DNA of 38,975 nt from JAQVCM01 sp040403095 (lineage in GTDB: Bacteria > Bacteroidota > Bacteroidia > Flavobacteriales_D > Crocinitomicaceae): positions 1-38,975 of the forward strand of contig JBBALI010000038.1 in NCBI GenBank assembly GCA_040403095.1, written 5' to 3'. The translations under genes were made by a program, and so were the position numbers. The notes below the pieces were generated by a model. It did not search any database and was not told where the DNA came from. It saw only the letters and a list, made by a program, of their open reading frames with translations. Shown piece by piece: positions 1 through 7,579 of the stretch. Numbering within the stretch: position 1 is the stretch's first letter; each line of letters starts with the position of its first letter.

Positions 1-1
1 A

Positions 2-112
2 ATTAGTACAAAGGATAAGGAAATAGAAAGATTGGAACGTGTTATAAGAAAAATGAATACCGATGCTGTTGCGGTTGAAAAGTATATTGAACAATTGATA
101 GCAAAGCTATAA
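2..112 (+). CDS. 3' end of an unknown small protein (partial)
   Basis: An open frame enters from the left edge and stops with TAA at 110-112, leaving 36 codons. The visible C-terminus is highly charged, with evenly spaced Leu, Ile and Val, and looks like an alpha helix or short coiled coil. No domain can be named. The next rightward gene starts 32 bases later in a compact cluster, which supports a real gene truncated by the window edge. If the molecule is circular, its 5' part may lie beyond the right end of the window. Confidence 0.5.
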   Translation: MSTKDKEIERLERVIRKMNTDAVAVEKYIEQLIAKL

Positions 113-144
113 GTCCACTTTTAAACCCACCAAATAAATAAAAT

Positions 145-597
145 ATGAAACAAAGAAATAGATTTATAGAGAAAATCAGAAAGGCAAAAATGTTTTTCAG
201 CAAAGAAGACACCTATTTTGATGATATAGCAAAACAAATTGACCGCTTGGATATTCACGTGCATAAAAACAGCGTCTTCGGCTACCTGCTTGTAAGATAT
301 GATTCATTAATTCCCGTACTGGTTATTTTTGATTTATCTATCAGCGGCGATGGTCGTAGTTCTGTAACAAACAACATGGAAAATATCCTAGTTTACATTG
401 GCTTAATTATCAGAAACAATTTAAACGACATTCCAATTGTTTACAGGGATACACAGTTACAGTATAATGAAGTAATTGCCAAAAAAAAATACGGTAGTTA
501 CACAGTTACCTTCCGTATATTAAACGAACGCAAAAGTTGGAAGGCTGCTGCATTGAAAGCATTTAGAAACAGAATGAGCGATAAAACAAAATCATAA
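145..597 (+). CDS. Hypothetical protein, 150 aa
   Basis: The ATG follows an A-rich leader (taaataaaat) typical of this window. The N-terminal 30 residues are basic. The middle part alternates beta-like hydrophobic stretches (for example YLLVRYDSLIPVLVIFDLSI, residues about 47-66) with polar turns, and the tail is basic. It looks like a small soluble cytosolic alpha/beta protein. I recognise no family. It is the first complete gene of a three-gene rightward cluster that ends at the bidirectional terminator at about 1103, so it probably belongs to the early or middle transcript. Confidence 0.6.
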   Translation: MKQRNRFIEKIRKAKMFFSKEDTYFDDIAKQIDRLDIHVHKNSVFGYLLVRYDSLIPVLVIFDLSISGDGRSSVTNNMENILVYIGLIIRNNLNDIPIVYRDTQLQYNEVIAKKKYGSYTVTFRILNERKSWKAAALKAFRNRMSDKTKS

Positions 598-602
598 TTA
601 AA

Positions 603-899
603 ATGAAAAAGAAAACAACTTACATCAAGTGTATCGTTTCAAAAAAAGACGATTGTTACATGCCTGCTTTAATTGACGATGATTTAGCTATTGAAGCGAA
701 TATTGAATTTTCAAGCGACCCGGAAGAGGGCGTTTTGGTTCATAAAGTATTAATTGAAAAGGTAATTAATTTTTATCTTGACATTGATGTTACGGATAAC
801 GTTCCAAAAGAATTTCATAACAGGCTTGTTGAAATTGTAAAATACAAAGTAGAGGAATCGCCAATGGATTTTTTTAACAGGGAAATTTATTTTTTATGA
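603..899 (+). CDS. Hypothetical acidic protein, 98 aa
   Basis: It starts five bases after the preceding stop codon and overlaps the next gene by the ATGA arrangement at 896-899, so the three genes are very likely co-translated. The protein is acidic, with a run of Asp and Glu at about residues 24-42 and no membrane segment. No recognisable domain was found. Small acidic early phage proteins sometimes bind and inhibit host enzymes, but nothing in this sequence shows that here. Confidence 0.6.
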   Translation: MKKKTTYIKCIVSKKDDCYMPALIDDDLAIEANIEFSSDPEEGVLVHKVLIEKVINFYLDIDVTDNVPKEFHNRLVEIVKYKVEESPMDFFNREIYFL

Positions 900-1096
900 G
901 CAGACCTGCAAAGCAATCCACCGTCTATGCTGTAATTGAAATCAATGGAGTTGAGCGTGAACGAACACCAATAACAGACACTAAGTTTATCGCAATTCAA
1001 CGTGCAATGAGATTTTGCAAAACGTATGCGAATACCCATGCAGATTTATTGCGCTCGTCCGGTGAATATAAAGTTTACGTTTTAATTCCAGAATAA
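896..1096 (+). CDS. Hypothetical small basic protein, 66 aa
   Basis: The start codon overlaps the preceding stop (ATGA), which indicates coupled translation. The protein is basic and soluble, and its pattern suggests one beta hairpin followed by a helix. The stop at 1096 is immediately followed by an A-rich stretch and then the strong hairpin at 1103-1126, so this is the last gene of the rightward cluster. No family is recognised. Confidence 0.6.
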   Translation: MSRPAKQSTVYAVIEINGVERERTPITDTKFIAIQRAMRFCKTYANTHADLLRSSGEYKVYVLIPE

Positions 1097-1132
1097 AAAA
1101 AGGGGAGCAGGTAGAAACTTGCTCCCGTTTTT
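1094..1132. terminator. Bidirectional intrinsic terminator between convergent gene blocks
   Basis: A 10-bp stem (1103-1112 pairing with 1117-1126, one G-U pair) closes a four-base loop (AGAA). It is followed on the plus strand by GTTTTT and preceded by seven A residues, which become a U tract on the minus strand. It lies between the rightward gene ending at 1096 and the leftward gene ending at 1162, so it can stop transcription from both sides. Confidence 0.88.
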
Positions 1133-1161
1133 ATTCAGCATGACTATAAAGAAAATCAAAA

Positions 1162-1452
1162 CTATGTTATCATAAACAAAACGGACAAAATTTCTTCAAA
1201 GTTTTTGCAAACATAAATTTGTCCATTCCATTCTTCGTGGAATATTTTTTGCGCTGCGGTCAATTTCCTTCGGCTTGCAGTTTTATTTTCATCTTTTAAT
1301 TCAATCAACAGATTTATATTTTTGTATCCGATAATCAAATCAGGAAAACCTTGACCAACGGCAGACATTACCGCTACGGAAAGGTGAGGGATTTGTCGCA
1401 ATGATGCAACAACAGATTTTTGATTATCGTCAACCTTTGCTTTGCGCCTCAT
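1162..1452 (-). CDS. Small PD-(D/E)xK nuclease, VRR-NUC-like, 96 aa
   Basis: The core reads GFPDLIIGY (D38) followed by LLIELKDE (E51, K53), the catalytic Asp...Glu-x-Lys arrangement of the PD-(D/E)xK fold, with a glutamine helix (AAQK) after it. Length and layout match small phage VRR-NUC or Holliday-junction-resolvase-like nucleases, which cut DNA in a metal-dependent way during recombination or packaging. The frame is open further upstream, but the chosen ATG gives an ATGA overlap with the endolysin stop at 1449-1452. The longer reading would begin deep inside the lysozyme gene. It is the last gene of the leftward block, before the shared terminator. The substrate is not determined. Confidence 0.72.
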   Translation of the reverse strand: MRRKAKVDDNQKSVVASLRQIPHLSVAVMSAVGQGFPDLIIGYKNINLLIELKDENKTASRRKLTAAQKIFHEEWNGQIYVCKNFEEILSVLFMIT

Positions 1453-1928
1453 GACATGTTTTCTTTTACCACTCCGTTGAAATAAAAATCTGATTCTTGT
1501 TGCCTGCGCTTTACAAGTCCGGGTAAAACTTTTCCACCACCACGAATCCACTTTTTAAATTCAGTTGTTATTCTTTTATCGTTTGGATTTTCGTTTACAT
1601 GTTTCAGCAACGTAGATTTCTGTAATGCAGCGATTCCAACATTGTATGCGAAAGAAACCAATGCATCAAACTGATTCTGGTTAATATCATCACGGGTTAA
1701 ATTCCAAACTGCCTGCTCATAAATTTTTAACGTGTTGCGAAATAAATCTTCGGCTCGTTGTGCGGTGATTTTATCGCCTTCCTTTACACGTGTCCCGTCT
1801 TCGTAGTACGTATTGCCGAATCCGATTGTCCAGATGCCTGCCGGACATTTATACGCTGTTAAAATCCGTCCTTCGTGTTGTTTGATTACGTTGAACCCTG
1901 CCTTGCTTGTTACGGGTATATTATTCAT
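1449..1928 (-). CDS. Endolysin, GH24 phage lysozyme, 159 aa
   Basis: This peptidoglycan hydrolase cuts the N-acetylmuramic acid to N-acetylglucosamine bond during host lysis. The T4-type catalytic signature is visible as Glu19-x8-Cys28-x5-Thr34. Cys replaces the more common Asp, a variant known among phage GH24 enzymes. The following GIWTIGFGNT motif, the NQFDALVSFAYNVG helix (about residues 83-96) and the C-terminal LPGLVKRRQQE segment are all family hallmarks, and the length is normal. There is no signal peptide or N-terminal signal-anchor segment, so release should depend on a holin. It lies directly downstream of the spanin-like gene and the membrane proteins of the lysis cassette. Confidence 0.95.
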   Translation of the reverse strand: MNNIPVTSKAGFNVIKQHEGRILTAYKCPAGIWTIGFGNTYYEDGTRVKEGDKITAQRAEDLFRNTLKIYEQAVWNLTRDDINQNQFDALVSFAYNVGIAALQKSTLLKHVNENPNDKRITTEFKKWIRGGGKVLPGLVKRRQQESDFYFNGVVKENMS

Positions 1929-2033
1929 ATTAAATTATTTTATAATGTAACCTATCTGATGACGCAAAATAGAGCGATTTAGGGCATCTATTTTTGCTTG
2001 GTAACATGTTTGCACTTTTAGGGTAAAAATATC

Positions 2034-2053
2034 GCCCCAGAATGCCCCAGAAT
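2034..2053. repeat. Perfect 10-bp tandem duplication upstream of the endolysin gene
   Basis: The decamer GCCCCAGAAT occurs twice head to tail in the 136-base gap between the spanin-like stop (2065) and the endolysin start (1928). The rest of the gap shows no gene, clear terminator or convincing promoter. The repeat could be an operator or part of a small 5' structure, but two copies are weak evidence. Confidence 0.3.
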
Positions 2054-2064
2054 GCGTTAAAACA

Positions 2065-2643
2065 TCATTTTCGCAGTTTTGCCAATACGCCTAACAGATT
2101 AAGCCTTGATTTCAGAGCAAAAAAGGCGACAATTAACACGATGAAACCAATGAACCCGAACAGCACGTTATTCTGCAATCTTTTCAATGCCTGTTCTGCA
2201 TCGTTTGCCCGTTTCGTTTCAGAAATAAACTTTTCGTTTATGTCTGTAATTTTCGTTTCAAGTTTTAAAATGTATTCCTGCATTTTTTGCAACTCCGCAC
2301 GTGGATAATATTTTGATGTGTCCGTCTGAACATAAATTTTTTCCCGGTATTTTGTTACTTCGTATGGAACAGGAATATCAACATACATTGTATCAGAATA
2401 CAACGTGTCCCGCACTAATGTTTTTTCCCCTTTCACAACAACCGTTGAATCAGAAAACTTTTTATCTTTTATGATGCGTGAATAAGCCGAATCAACCATG
2501 TTTGGATTCGTAAATATTTTATCAACTGCTTTTTTTTCTCGCTTCTGTTGCTGAACTTGTTTCCATTCAGCGCATGAACTGAATAAAAAAATAACCGCAA
2601 AGAATATCCTTGCGGTTAAATTATTGATGTTATAATTTTTCAT
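2065..2643 (-). CDS. Candidate unimolecular spanin (lipoprotein with C-terminal membrane anchor), 192 aa
   Basis: Residues 12-24 form a hydrophobic signal ending in a lipobox (LFSSC, Cys24), predicting lipid attachment and sorting to the outer membrane. A long charged region follows, with beta-rich and coiled-coil stretches (about 110-155). A strong transmembrane helix (about 161-177) and a basic tail end the protein. A lipidated N-terminus plus a C-terminal inner-membrane anchor is the topology of u-spanins such as T1 gp11, which fuse the inner and outer membranes in the last step of Gram-negative lysis. Its position immediately upstream of the endolysin supports this. It is longer than T1 gp11. 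The name rests on topology and context, not sequence identity. Confidence 0.65.
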   Translation of the reverse strand: MKNYNINNLTARIFFAVIFLFSSCAEWKQVQQQKREKKAVDKIFTNPNMVDSAYSRIIKDKKFSDSTVVVKGEKTLVRDTLYSDTMYVDIPVPYEVTKYREKIYVQTDTSKYYPRAELQKMQEYILKLETKITDINEKFISETKRANDAEQALKRLQNNVLFGFIGFIVLIVAFFALKSRLNLLGVLAKLRK

Positions 2644-2908
2644 CTGGTTTATTGTTTATTAAATCTTTCAACGCTTCGGGGTCTGCGACAGTCAATTTAG
2701 CGATGCTCAAAACAACGCTTCCACCAAAAATCATGTAAGAAGAAACTATTTTTATTGTTTCCACAAGTTCCGGTTTTATTGATTCTGGTGCTGCAACTGT
2801 CGCAGCCATTAAAACAGCTCCGACCCCCATAATCCATTTTCCGAAATTTGCCACACCAACGAAAAAAGATGGACTGCGTAATTTCCATCTTGCAATAAGT
2901 TCATTCAT
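2630..2908 (-). CDS. Small two-helix membrane protein, holin candidate, 92 aa
   Basis: It has two hydrophobic helices (about residues 19-40 and 55-77) joined by a short polar loop, a basic N-terminus and an acidic C-terminal tail. Two-helix proteins of about 90 residues beside an endolysin are often class II holins that form the inner-membrane lesion. Its ATG overlaps the preceding stop (ATGA) and its 3' end overlaps the spanin-like gene by 14 bases, so the cassette is translationally coupled. Several neighbours are also membrane proteins, so this may not be the only or true holin. Confidence 0.5.
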   Translation of the reverse strand: MNELIARWKLRSPSFFVGVANFGKWIMGVGAVLMAATVAAPESIKPELVETIKIVSSYMIFGGSVVLSIAKLTVADPEALKDLINNKPDEKL

Positions 2909-3249
2909 TTTTTTCTTTTTTTGGAAAGCGACAATGTGCTTTCATTTAAAATTGCAATTAACGGAGAATGTTGCTTTTCATCTCCCTTTTCTGGAAAAGA
3001 ATTAGTCGGTTGTGTCTGAATTGATTTTAATTGCTGCATATCTTCCTGAACTTTTTTCATTTCGTACTTCAGTTCAATTGTCCTTTCCAATAATTCTTCC
3101 ATTTTTTTCATTCTCGTTTCAATATTGTTCATTTTATCTACGAGCAGAAAAGACGCTATTCCCAAAAAAAACGGAAGTACCAACGCTCGCAGGTTTTTTT
3201 CCATGCTTAATAACGTGCTTGAATCTTGCCTATCGTCAATTCGTTGCAT
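2905..3249 (-). CDS. Single-span membrane protein with coiled coil, 114 aa
   Basis: One transmembrane helix (about residues 24-40, LVLPFFLGIASFLLVDKM) is followed by a heptad-rich coiled coil (about 41-75) and a basic C-terminus. This one-helix plus coiled-coil plan resembles class III holins, antiholins or phage haemolysin-XhlA-like proteins, but no family motif is certain. The first ATG overlaps the upstream gene by 14 bases. A second ATG at 3204 would still keep the membrane helix. It belongs to the lysis cassette. Confidence 0.5.
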   Translation of the reverse strand: MQRIDDRQDSSTLLSMEKNLRALVLPFFLGIASFLLVDKMNNIETRMKKMEELLERTIELKYEMKKVQEDMQQLKSIQTQPTNSFPEKGDEKQHSPLIAILNESTLSLSKKRKK

Positions 3250-3589
3250 TTCTTTTTAAAATATAATCGTAAGAAAGAACCTTGCCTATCGTTACAACAG
3301 ATGCAATCCCGGTTGATGATATTAAAAAGTGCAAATTAGTCCATTCAATTGCGCAGAATGCAGCGCATAGTCCGATGCAGACATACATCATTGATTGAAA
3401 CAGATGCCATGCATCAGGTCTGTATTTTGTGAATGGAATAAATTTAACGTGCTTCCAAGATTCTTCTCTCAACCACCACCTTTTATTCATGTGACTGAAA
3501 ATAGAATTGTTGAAAGCAACTTTTTCATTTGTTCTGTCCATGCATCCACTAAGAATGCCAATGAACAGGGATAGGATTATTGTAACCAT
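3236..3589 (-). CDS. Predicted lipoprotein with additional membrane helices, 117 aa
   Basis: The N-terminus is a short signal sequence ending in a good lipobox (LSGC, Cys16). A polar, Trp-rich middle is followed by two hydrophobic segments (about residues 66-85 and 87-105). A lipoprotein with later membrane helices could be an outer-membrane-linked lysis protein or a superinfection-exclusion protein. Alternatively, the first segment could be an ordinary membrane helix that happens to contain Cys. It overlaps the next lysis-cassette gene by 14 bases. No known family is recognised. Confidence 0.45.
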   Translation of the reverse strand: MVTIILSLFIGILSGCMDRTNEKVAFNNSIFSHMNKRWWLREESWKHVKFIPFTKYRPDAWHLFQSMMYVCIGLCAAFCAIEWTNLHFLISSTGIASVVTIGKVLSYDYILKRNATN

Positions 3590-3607
3590 TTTAACTGAAT
3601 TTAAAAT

Positions 3608-3631
3608 GAAGCAGGATTTTACACCTGCTCC
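3608..3631 (-). other. Small intergenic hairpin, possible weak terminator
   Basis: A 6-bp stem (AGCAGG at 3610-3615 with CCTGCT at 3624-3629) lies between two membrane-protein genes. On the minus strand it is followed by TTCATTTTAAATT, which is only partly U-rich. It may attenuate transcription or protect mRNA ends; it is not a strong terminator. Confidence 0.3.
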
Positions 3632-3671
3632 TTGATTGTGGACATTGGATTAAAAAACGAGCCAGATTTTT

Positions 3672-3971
3672 TTATGCGTCTTGTGTTAATGCATACGCTA
3701 TTCCAATTTGAGCAATTGTAACAAAAATAAAAATTCCCCAAAATGCACCAATCAATAAAACTCCGGGTCTGTCTTCGCCTTGCGATACCCTTGTGAATAA
3801 TCCCTGTCCGGGTTTTCCTACTGATATGAATGCAAAAAGAAATGCGGAAATGGGTGCATAGACCCACGGGATTAATCCGTACCCTTGCTGCCTTAGTTCC
3901 AGACCAGTTTCAGAAATCCAGAAAATAAGCGGAAGCGTGATTAACACAATAAAAGCAATAAATCCTTTCAT
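3672..3971 (-). CDS. Polytopic membrane protein, 99 aa
   Basis: There are three hydrophobic helices at about residues 2-18, 35-52 and 70-94, joined by short polar loops. The loop GKPGQGLFTRVSQGEDRPG is glycine-rich and charged. Three-helix proteins of this length are compatible with class I holins, and the gene lies among lysis genes, but there is no sequence evidence separating a holin from other membrane functions. The gap to the next gene downstream contains the small hairpin at 3610-3629. Confidence 0.5.
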   Translation of the reverse strand: MKGFIAFIVLITLPLIFWISETGLELRQQGYGLIPWVYAPISAFLFAFISVGKPGQGLFTRVSQGEDRPGVLLIGAFWGIFIFVTIAQIGIAYALTQDA

Positions 3972-3995
3972 AGCTGTTTTTTTTGAATGATAAAA

Positions 3996-4331
3996 TTAAA
4001 TCTGATCTACTCCGGGTTCAACTTCAAGTTCTGCTCCGGGTTCAACAACAACGTCAAACGAATTTCCGATTGCTGTTAATTTTGCGAGAACTGACTCTTC
4101 TTTTTCAACAGGCAGTCCACCACCTGTGATTTCAGTTTTCAGTTCTTCGATTTTTGTTTTAAGGGTCGCAACGCCTGCTTCGATTTTTGCGATTGCTGCA
4201 TTGAATTGTTCTTCTGTTGCCATTTTGTTTGTTTTTTTATGAATTAAAAATAAGAAAAAAAGAATTGCGAATTGTCCGCCTACGAGAATCGAAGTTAGCG
4301 AAACATTGTAAAGTTCAATCAGATTATTCAT
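3996..4331 (-). CDS. Membrane-anchored coiled-coil protein, possible dual start, 111 aa
   Basis: The N-terminus holds one transmembrane helix (about residues 12-31) followed by a basic linker. The rest is a soluble, acidic, helical domain (ATEEQFNAAIAKIEAGVATL at 38-57) with a Pro-Glu-Val-rich tail. An internal ATG at residue 37 (base 4223) follows an A-rich stretch like the other starts here, so a soluble 75-aa form may also be made, or two genes may have fused in frame. It is part of the lysis and membrane cassette. No family is recognised. Confidence 0.5.
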   Translation of the reverse strand: MNNLIELYNVSLTSILVGGQFAILFFLFLIHKKTNKMATEEQFNAAIAKIEAGVATLKTKIEELKTEITGGGLPVEKEESVLAKLTAIGNSFDVVVEPGAELEVEPGVDQI

Positions 4332-4341
4332 ATTGATTTTT

Positions 4342-5361
4342 TTAGTAACTTACCCAAACTCCATTTTTATATCTTTCTTTCATTGCAACCCATTTATTCA
4401 CAACGTATTTTTCCACTATCCATGCGCCTGTGTTGTAAAGAGTAACCCTGCGTCTGTTAACTCCCGTTCCACGATAAAATCTATCAGCACGTATCGAAGT
4501 ATCGTCTTTCATGCGCACGTGCGGTTGAGCAGTTCCGAATAATGCATTGTAAAGAACAGTTGAATCCGGCAGAATAAATTTTCCACCTTCTTCTGGTAGC
4601 ATCAAAACAAATTGCAGGTCTTGCAGTTTAGAATAATCAATCGTACAGGTGTCAATAAAAAATTTAACAGTATCACGGACTATTTTCGTTTCGCACGGTG
4701 GAAAAATTGGCTGCTCAATATATTTCTGAATTACGGGTTCAACAAAATAATTGATGTTTTTGTAACTGTTTTGCGGAAAACTATTTCTTGTCCAAGAATA
4801 ATTGCTGGTTATTGCATCATAAAGCGTGAACGAGCGTGGAAAATAATTTTCTTTTCCGCAATACCATCCACCGTCATTAGAAAACGATACGATAAATGTT
4901 TTTCCTGAATCAACTATAACTGGTGATGTGAATGATAGCGTGTTCCATCCAATATTGTTTGCAGGAAAAGTTCTTTGCGCTAATAAATTTCCTCTATCAT
5001 CCCACAGATGCCCGTATGAATTTCCGGTGAATGCCATGCCACGGAAATACATCACGCCTGAAATAATACTTTTCTGTTTTGTTTTAAATCTCATGCCTGT
5101 TGTTAAATCCGAATTGTCGTTTTGTCCTTCTGTTGTCGGTGTCGGCAAAACTTGAGCGAATGAATTAAACTGAAACATGAAAAATGCGATTACGGTTAAG
5201 AAGGTATCACGCAATTTTTTTTCTTTCAATTTGTTGTACTCATCTTCTGTGCATTTATTTTTCTTCTGCGGAAAAATAAGAGCAGTTCCGATAACGAACA
5301 TGGCGATGCAAAATGAAATTGCTCCGAATATTTGTAGCGCAACAGCAAAATTTTCTTTCAT
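4342..5361 (-). CDS. Exported or anchored DUF4082-like surface protein, about 339 aa
   Basis: With the ATG at 5361, residues 5-30 form one membrane helix. Residues 51-70 form a second hydrophobic stretch ending in NSFAQ, which looks like a Bacteroidota signal peptide. Residues about 85-185 resemble the DUF4082 beta-sandwich seen in surface and adhesion proteins (SGVMYFRGMAFTGNSYGHLW, then GWNTLSF and a DSGKTFIVSF strand). The C-terminus is beta-rich and basic. The frame is open upstream, and an ATG at 5400 is possible. A secreted-protein start at TTG codons near residues 46-50 would separate the two hydrophobic segments into two genes. The domain is assigned by pattern memory only. It lies downstream of the fibre-like gene, so a host-binding role is plausible. 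Confidence 0.55.
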   Translation of the reverse strand: MKENFAVALQIFGAISFCIAMFVIGTALIFPQKKNKCTEDEYNKLKEKKLRDTFLTVIAFFMFQFNSFAQVLPTPTTEGQNDNSDLTTGMRFKTKQKSIISGVMYFRGMAFTGNSYGHLWDDRGNLLAQRTFPANNIGWNTLSFTSPVIVDSGKTFIVSFSNDGGWYCGKENYFPRSFTLYDAITSNYSWTRNSFPQNSYKNINYFVEPVIQKYIEQPIFPPCETKIVRDTVKFFIDTCTIDYSKLQDLQFVLMLPEEGGKFILPDSTVLYNALFGTAQPHVRMKDDTSIRADRFYRGTGVNRRRVTLYNTGAWIVEKYVVNKWVAMKERYKNGVWVSY

Positions 5362-5445
5362 ATTTTTTTTGTTAATAGTATGAATATCATTACCGTCCAT
5401 CCGATTGACATAATCAACCAAAACGGGTCTGATTCTTTTATTATT

Positions 5446-7510
5446 TTAGAAATCTGTTTCAATGTATAATGTTTTTAATGCGATGCCGATTACGCTGCTC
5501 GTTCCGCCGACTGACATATATCCCAATGCAGAGAGTAGAGTTGTTGTTGTTGGAAGATTTGTATTCACGCTTCCGGTTGTGGATACTGTTGTTCCTAAAT
5601 CGGTGAGCGTATAAAAAACAACTGACGTATTCGGTTGAACATACAAACTTAATTCGTATGTCGTATTCCTGTCTGTTGTAGGCACAACAAAAGAACCACC
5701 TAAATCAACCTTAGTAGCTGTTCCTGACGCATCGTTGTATAAAAACTGAATATTCGCATCTGCCGCATCGTATCCAACGCCAAAAATGTTGACAAGCGAA
5801 GACGGTTCAACGTCTGTTGGTGCGCCTGTACTCGCTGACATGCCAACGAATAATCTGCTTGTCGTTGTTGCTACGCCTGTCGCCGGAGAAAATCTGCAAG
5901 TATATTTGAATCCACCTTGTCCAGTAGCATTTCCGAACCAATATTGAGCAGTTCCTGTCCTGAATCCGGCTACCGCTGTTGTTGCTGCAACGGTAACGAG
6001 ATATTCCAACCCCTTGCTTCTTGTATAAGCATTCGTAACGGCTACGTTTGCCGCTGTCGCAGTTCCTGTTGCTGTTAATGCAGCCGCTCCGAAAGCGGTT
6101 ATCGTTGTAGAGTTTCCGGCAGGCTGCCACATTGCAATAACTTTTTGAGCAAAAGAAGATTGCAATGCGTTTTCGTTTCCGTTTCCACCACGATAAAATG
6201 GGGTAGGTGTTCCGGCATAATTTTTCGCATAAAACTGAAAACCTCCCGCAGAAACGCTCGGAGTGCTTGAATTTTCTATTCTGATATTATTGCCCTCTAT
6301 TTTAGCGAACGATGCTCCAGCTAACGCACCTGCGTTGTTAAACTGCATCTGCGTTGTGCTTCCTCCGGCTGATGCTGAAACAACGAGGTCTCCAGCACCA
6401 AGAACAGAACTTCCGTTAATTGTTTTTATATTTGTTGCAGAAACGAGCGTTGCTTGTTTGTTTGATAAATCTGTTACAAGACCCGTAATATCACTTTGCG
6501 CATGACCATGTCCGGTATTTGATTTTCCAGCAAGTCCGGTAGAAACTACAACGGAAACAGAATCAATTTCTTTTCTCGTTCTTAATCTTGTCGCCATTGT
6601 TGCAGTATCAACGTTAAGTGTACCCGTTGACGTTATTGTTCCACCAGACAAGCCGTATCCAGTCGCTACGCTCGTTACCGTTCCGCTTCCTTTTGTGTTT
6701 ACCAATGCCCGAATAACAGAACTGGAATCATTAACTATTTTTTGGGTATTATTTTTTGTAGATAATATGCTCGTATCTGCTTGCAATGTTCCAGAAGCAG
6801 TTACCGTTCCGCCAGAAAGTCCGTTGCCTGTCGCCACGCTTGTTACCGTTCCGCTTCCTTTTGTGTTTACCAATGCCCGAATAACAAAACTGGAATCATC
6901 AACTATTTTTTGGGTATTATTTTTTGTAGATAATATGCTCGTATCTGCTTGCAATNNNNNNNNNNNNNNNNNNNNNNNNNNNNNNNNNNNNNNNNNNNNN
7001 NNNNNNNNNNNNNNNNNNNNNNNNNNNNNNNNNNNNNNNNNNNNNNNNNNNNNNNACCGTTCCGCTTCCTTTTGTGTTTACCAATGCCCGAATAACAAAA
7101 CTGGAATCATTAACTATTTTTTGGGTATTATTTTTTGTAGATAATATGCTCGTATCAGCATTTATTGTTCCCGATGTTGTTATTGTTCCACCTGTTAATG
7201 CTGTTCCGGCTGTGATGCTTGTAACTGTGCCTAAACCGCCACCGCCTGTTCCTTTTATCTTTACGGTATCAGTTCCAACAACAAACATAGAATCATTGAT
7301 TGCACGAATCTTCTGGAACTTGGTTACGCCGTTTCCACGATTTACAAGAACGCCAGAAATTGAATCTCTGGTTGTATTCATTATTTTTAATTCAGCAGAG
7401 CCGCCCTGCTTCGTTACGGAAACAGTATCGCTTCGCAAATAAATTGTTGACTGCGCAGACCCAAACAACGAAACGAAAACAAGAATAATTATTCCAACAA
7501 ACTTTTTCAT
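5446..7510 (-). CDS. Repeat-containing tail-fibre or adhesin-like protein, interrupted by an assembly gap
   Basis: The N-terminus is a predicted signal peptide (MKKFVGIIILVFVSLFGSAQ). Then come 56-residue repeats containing GTVTSVATGNGLSGGT and ADTSILSTKNN, a style common in phage fibres. A helical region follows, then a C-terminal beta-rich domain of about 270 residues with the PTDVEPSSLVNIFG motif often seen in phage fibre tips. The 100 N at 6956-7055 break the frame artificially: 100 is not divisible by three, while the repeat predicts 57 missing bases (19 codons) or 57 plus multiples of 168. With 57 the protein is 673 residues. A signal peptide is unusual for a virion protein assembled in the cytoplasm. 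It probably binds the host surface. Confidence 0.75.
6585..7235 (-). repeat. 168-bp tandem repeats within the fibre-like gene
   Basis: The same segment beginning ACCGTTCCGCTTCC recurs at 6677, 6845 and 7056. The first spacing is exactly 168 bases (56 codons). The third copy is displaced by the N run. The units are near-identical in the central part and diverge at both ends of the array. In-frame tandem repeats can vary in number by recombination and change fibre length. Confidence 0.85.
6956..7055. other. Assembly gap of 100 N
   Basis: Exactly 100 undetermined bases, the usual placeholder for unknown size. Comparison with the neighbouring 168-bp unit predicts 57 real bases, or 57 plus whole repeat units. 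Confidence 0.99.
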
Positions 7511-7523
7511 AAAATATTATTTT

Positions 7524-7559
7524 AAAAAATGGGCGAAGCAAATCAATCACCTCGCCCAT
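7524..7559 (-). terminator. Intrinsic terminator after the tail-tube candidate
   Basis: On the minus strand an 8-bp stem, ATGGGCGA (7559-7552) with TCGCCCAT (7536-7529), is followed directly by TTTTTT (7529-7524). It lies in the gap between the gene ending at 7580 and the fibre gene starting at 7510, and should lower fibre transcription relative to the tail protein. Confidence 0.85.
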
Positions 7560-7579
7560 GTTCATAGTTAACTTAAAAA

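Noticed and set aside
2042..2308. Plus-strand frame opposite the spanin-like gene
   Set aside because: Antisense shadow of a coherent minus-strand gene with signal, coiled coil and membrane helix.
6695..7442. Plus-strand frames running across the N gap and fibre repeats
   Set aside because: They are the antisense of the fibre repeats, and one is open only because N bases translate as X.
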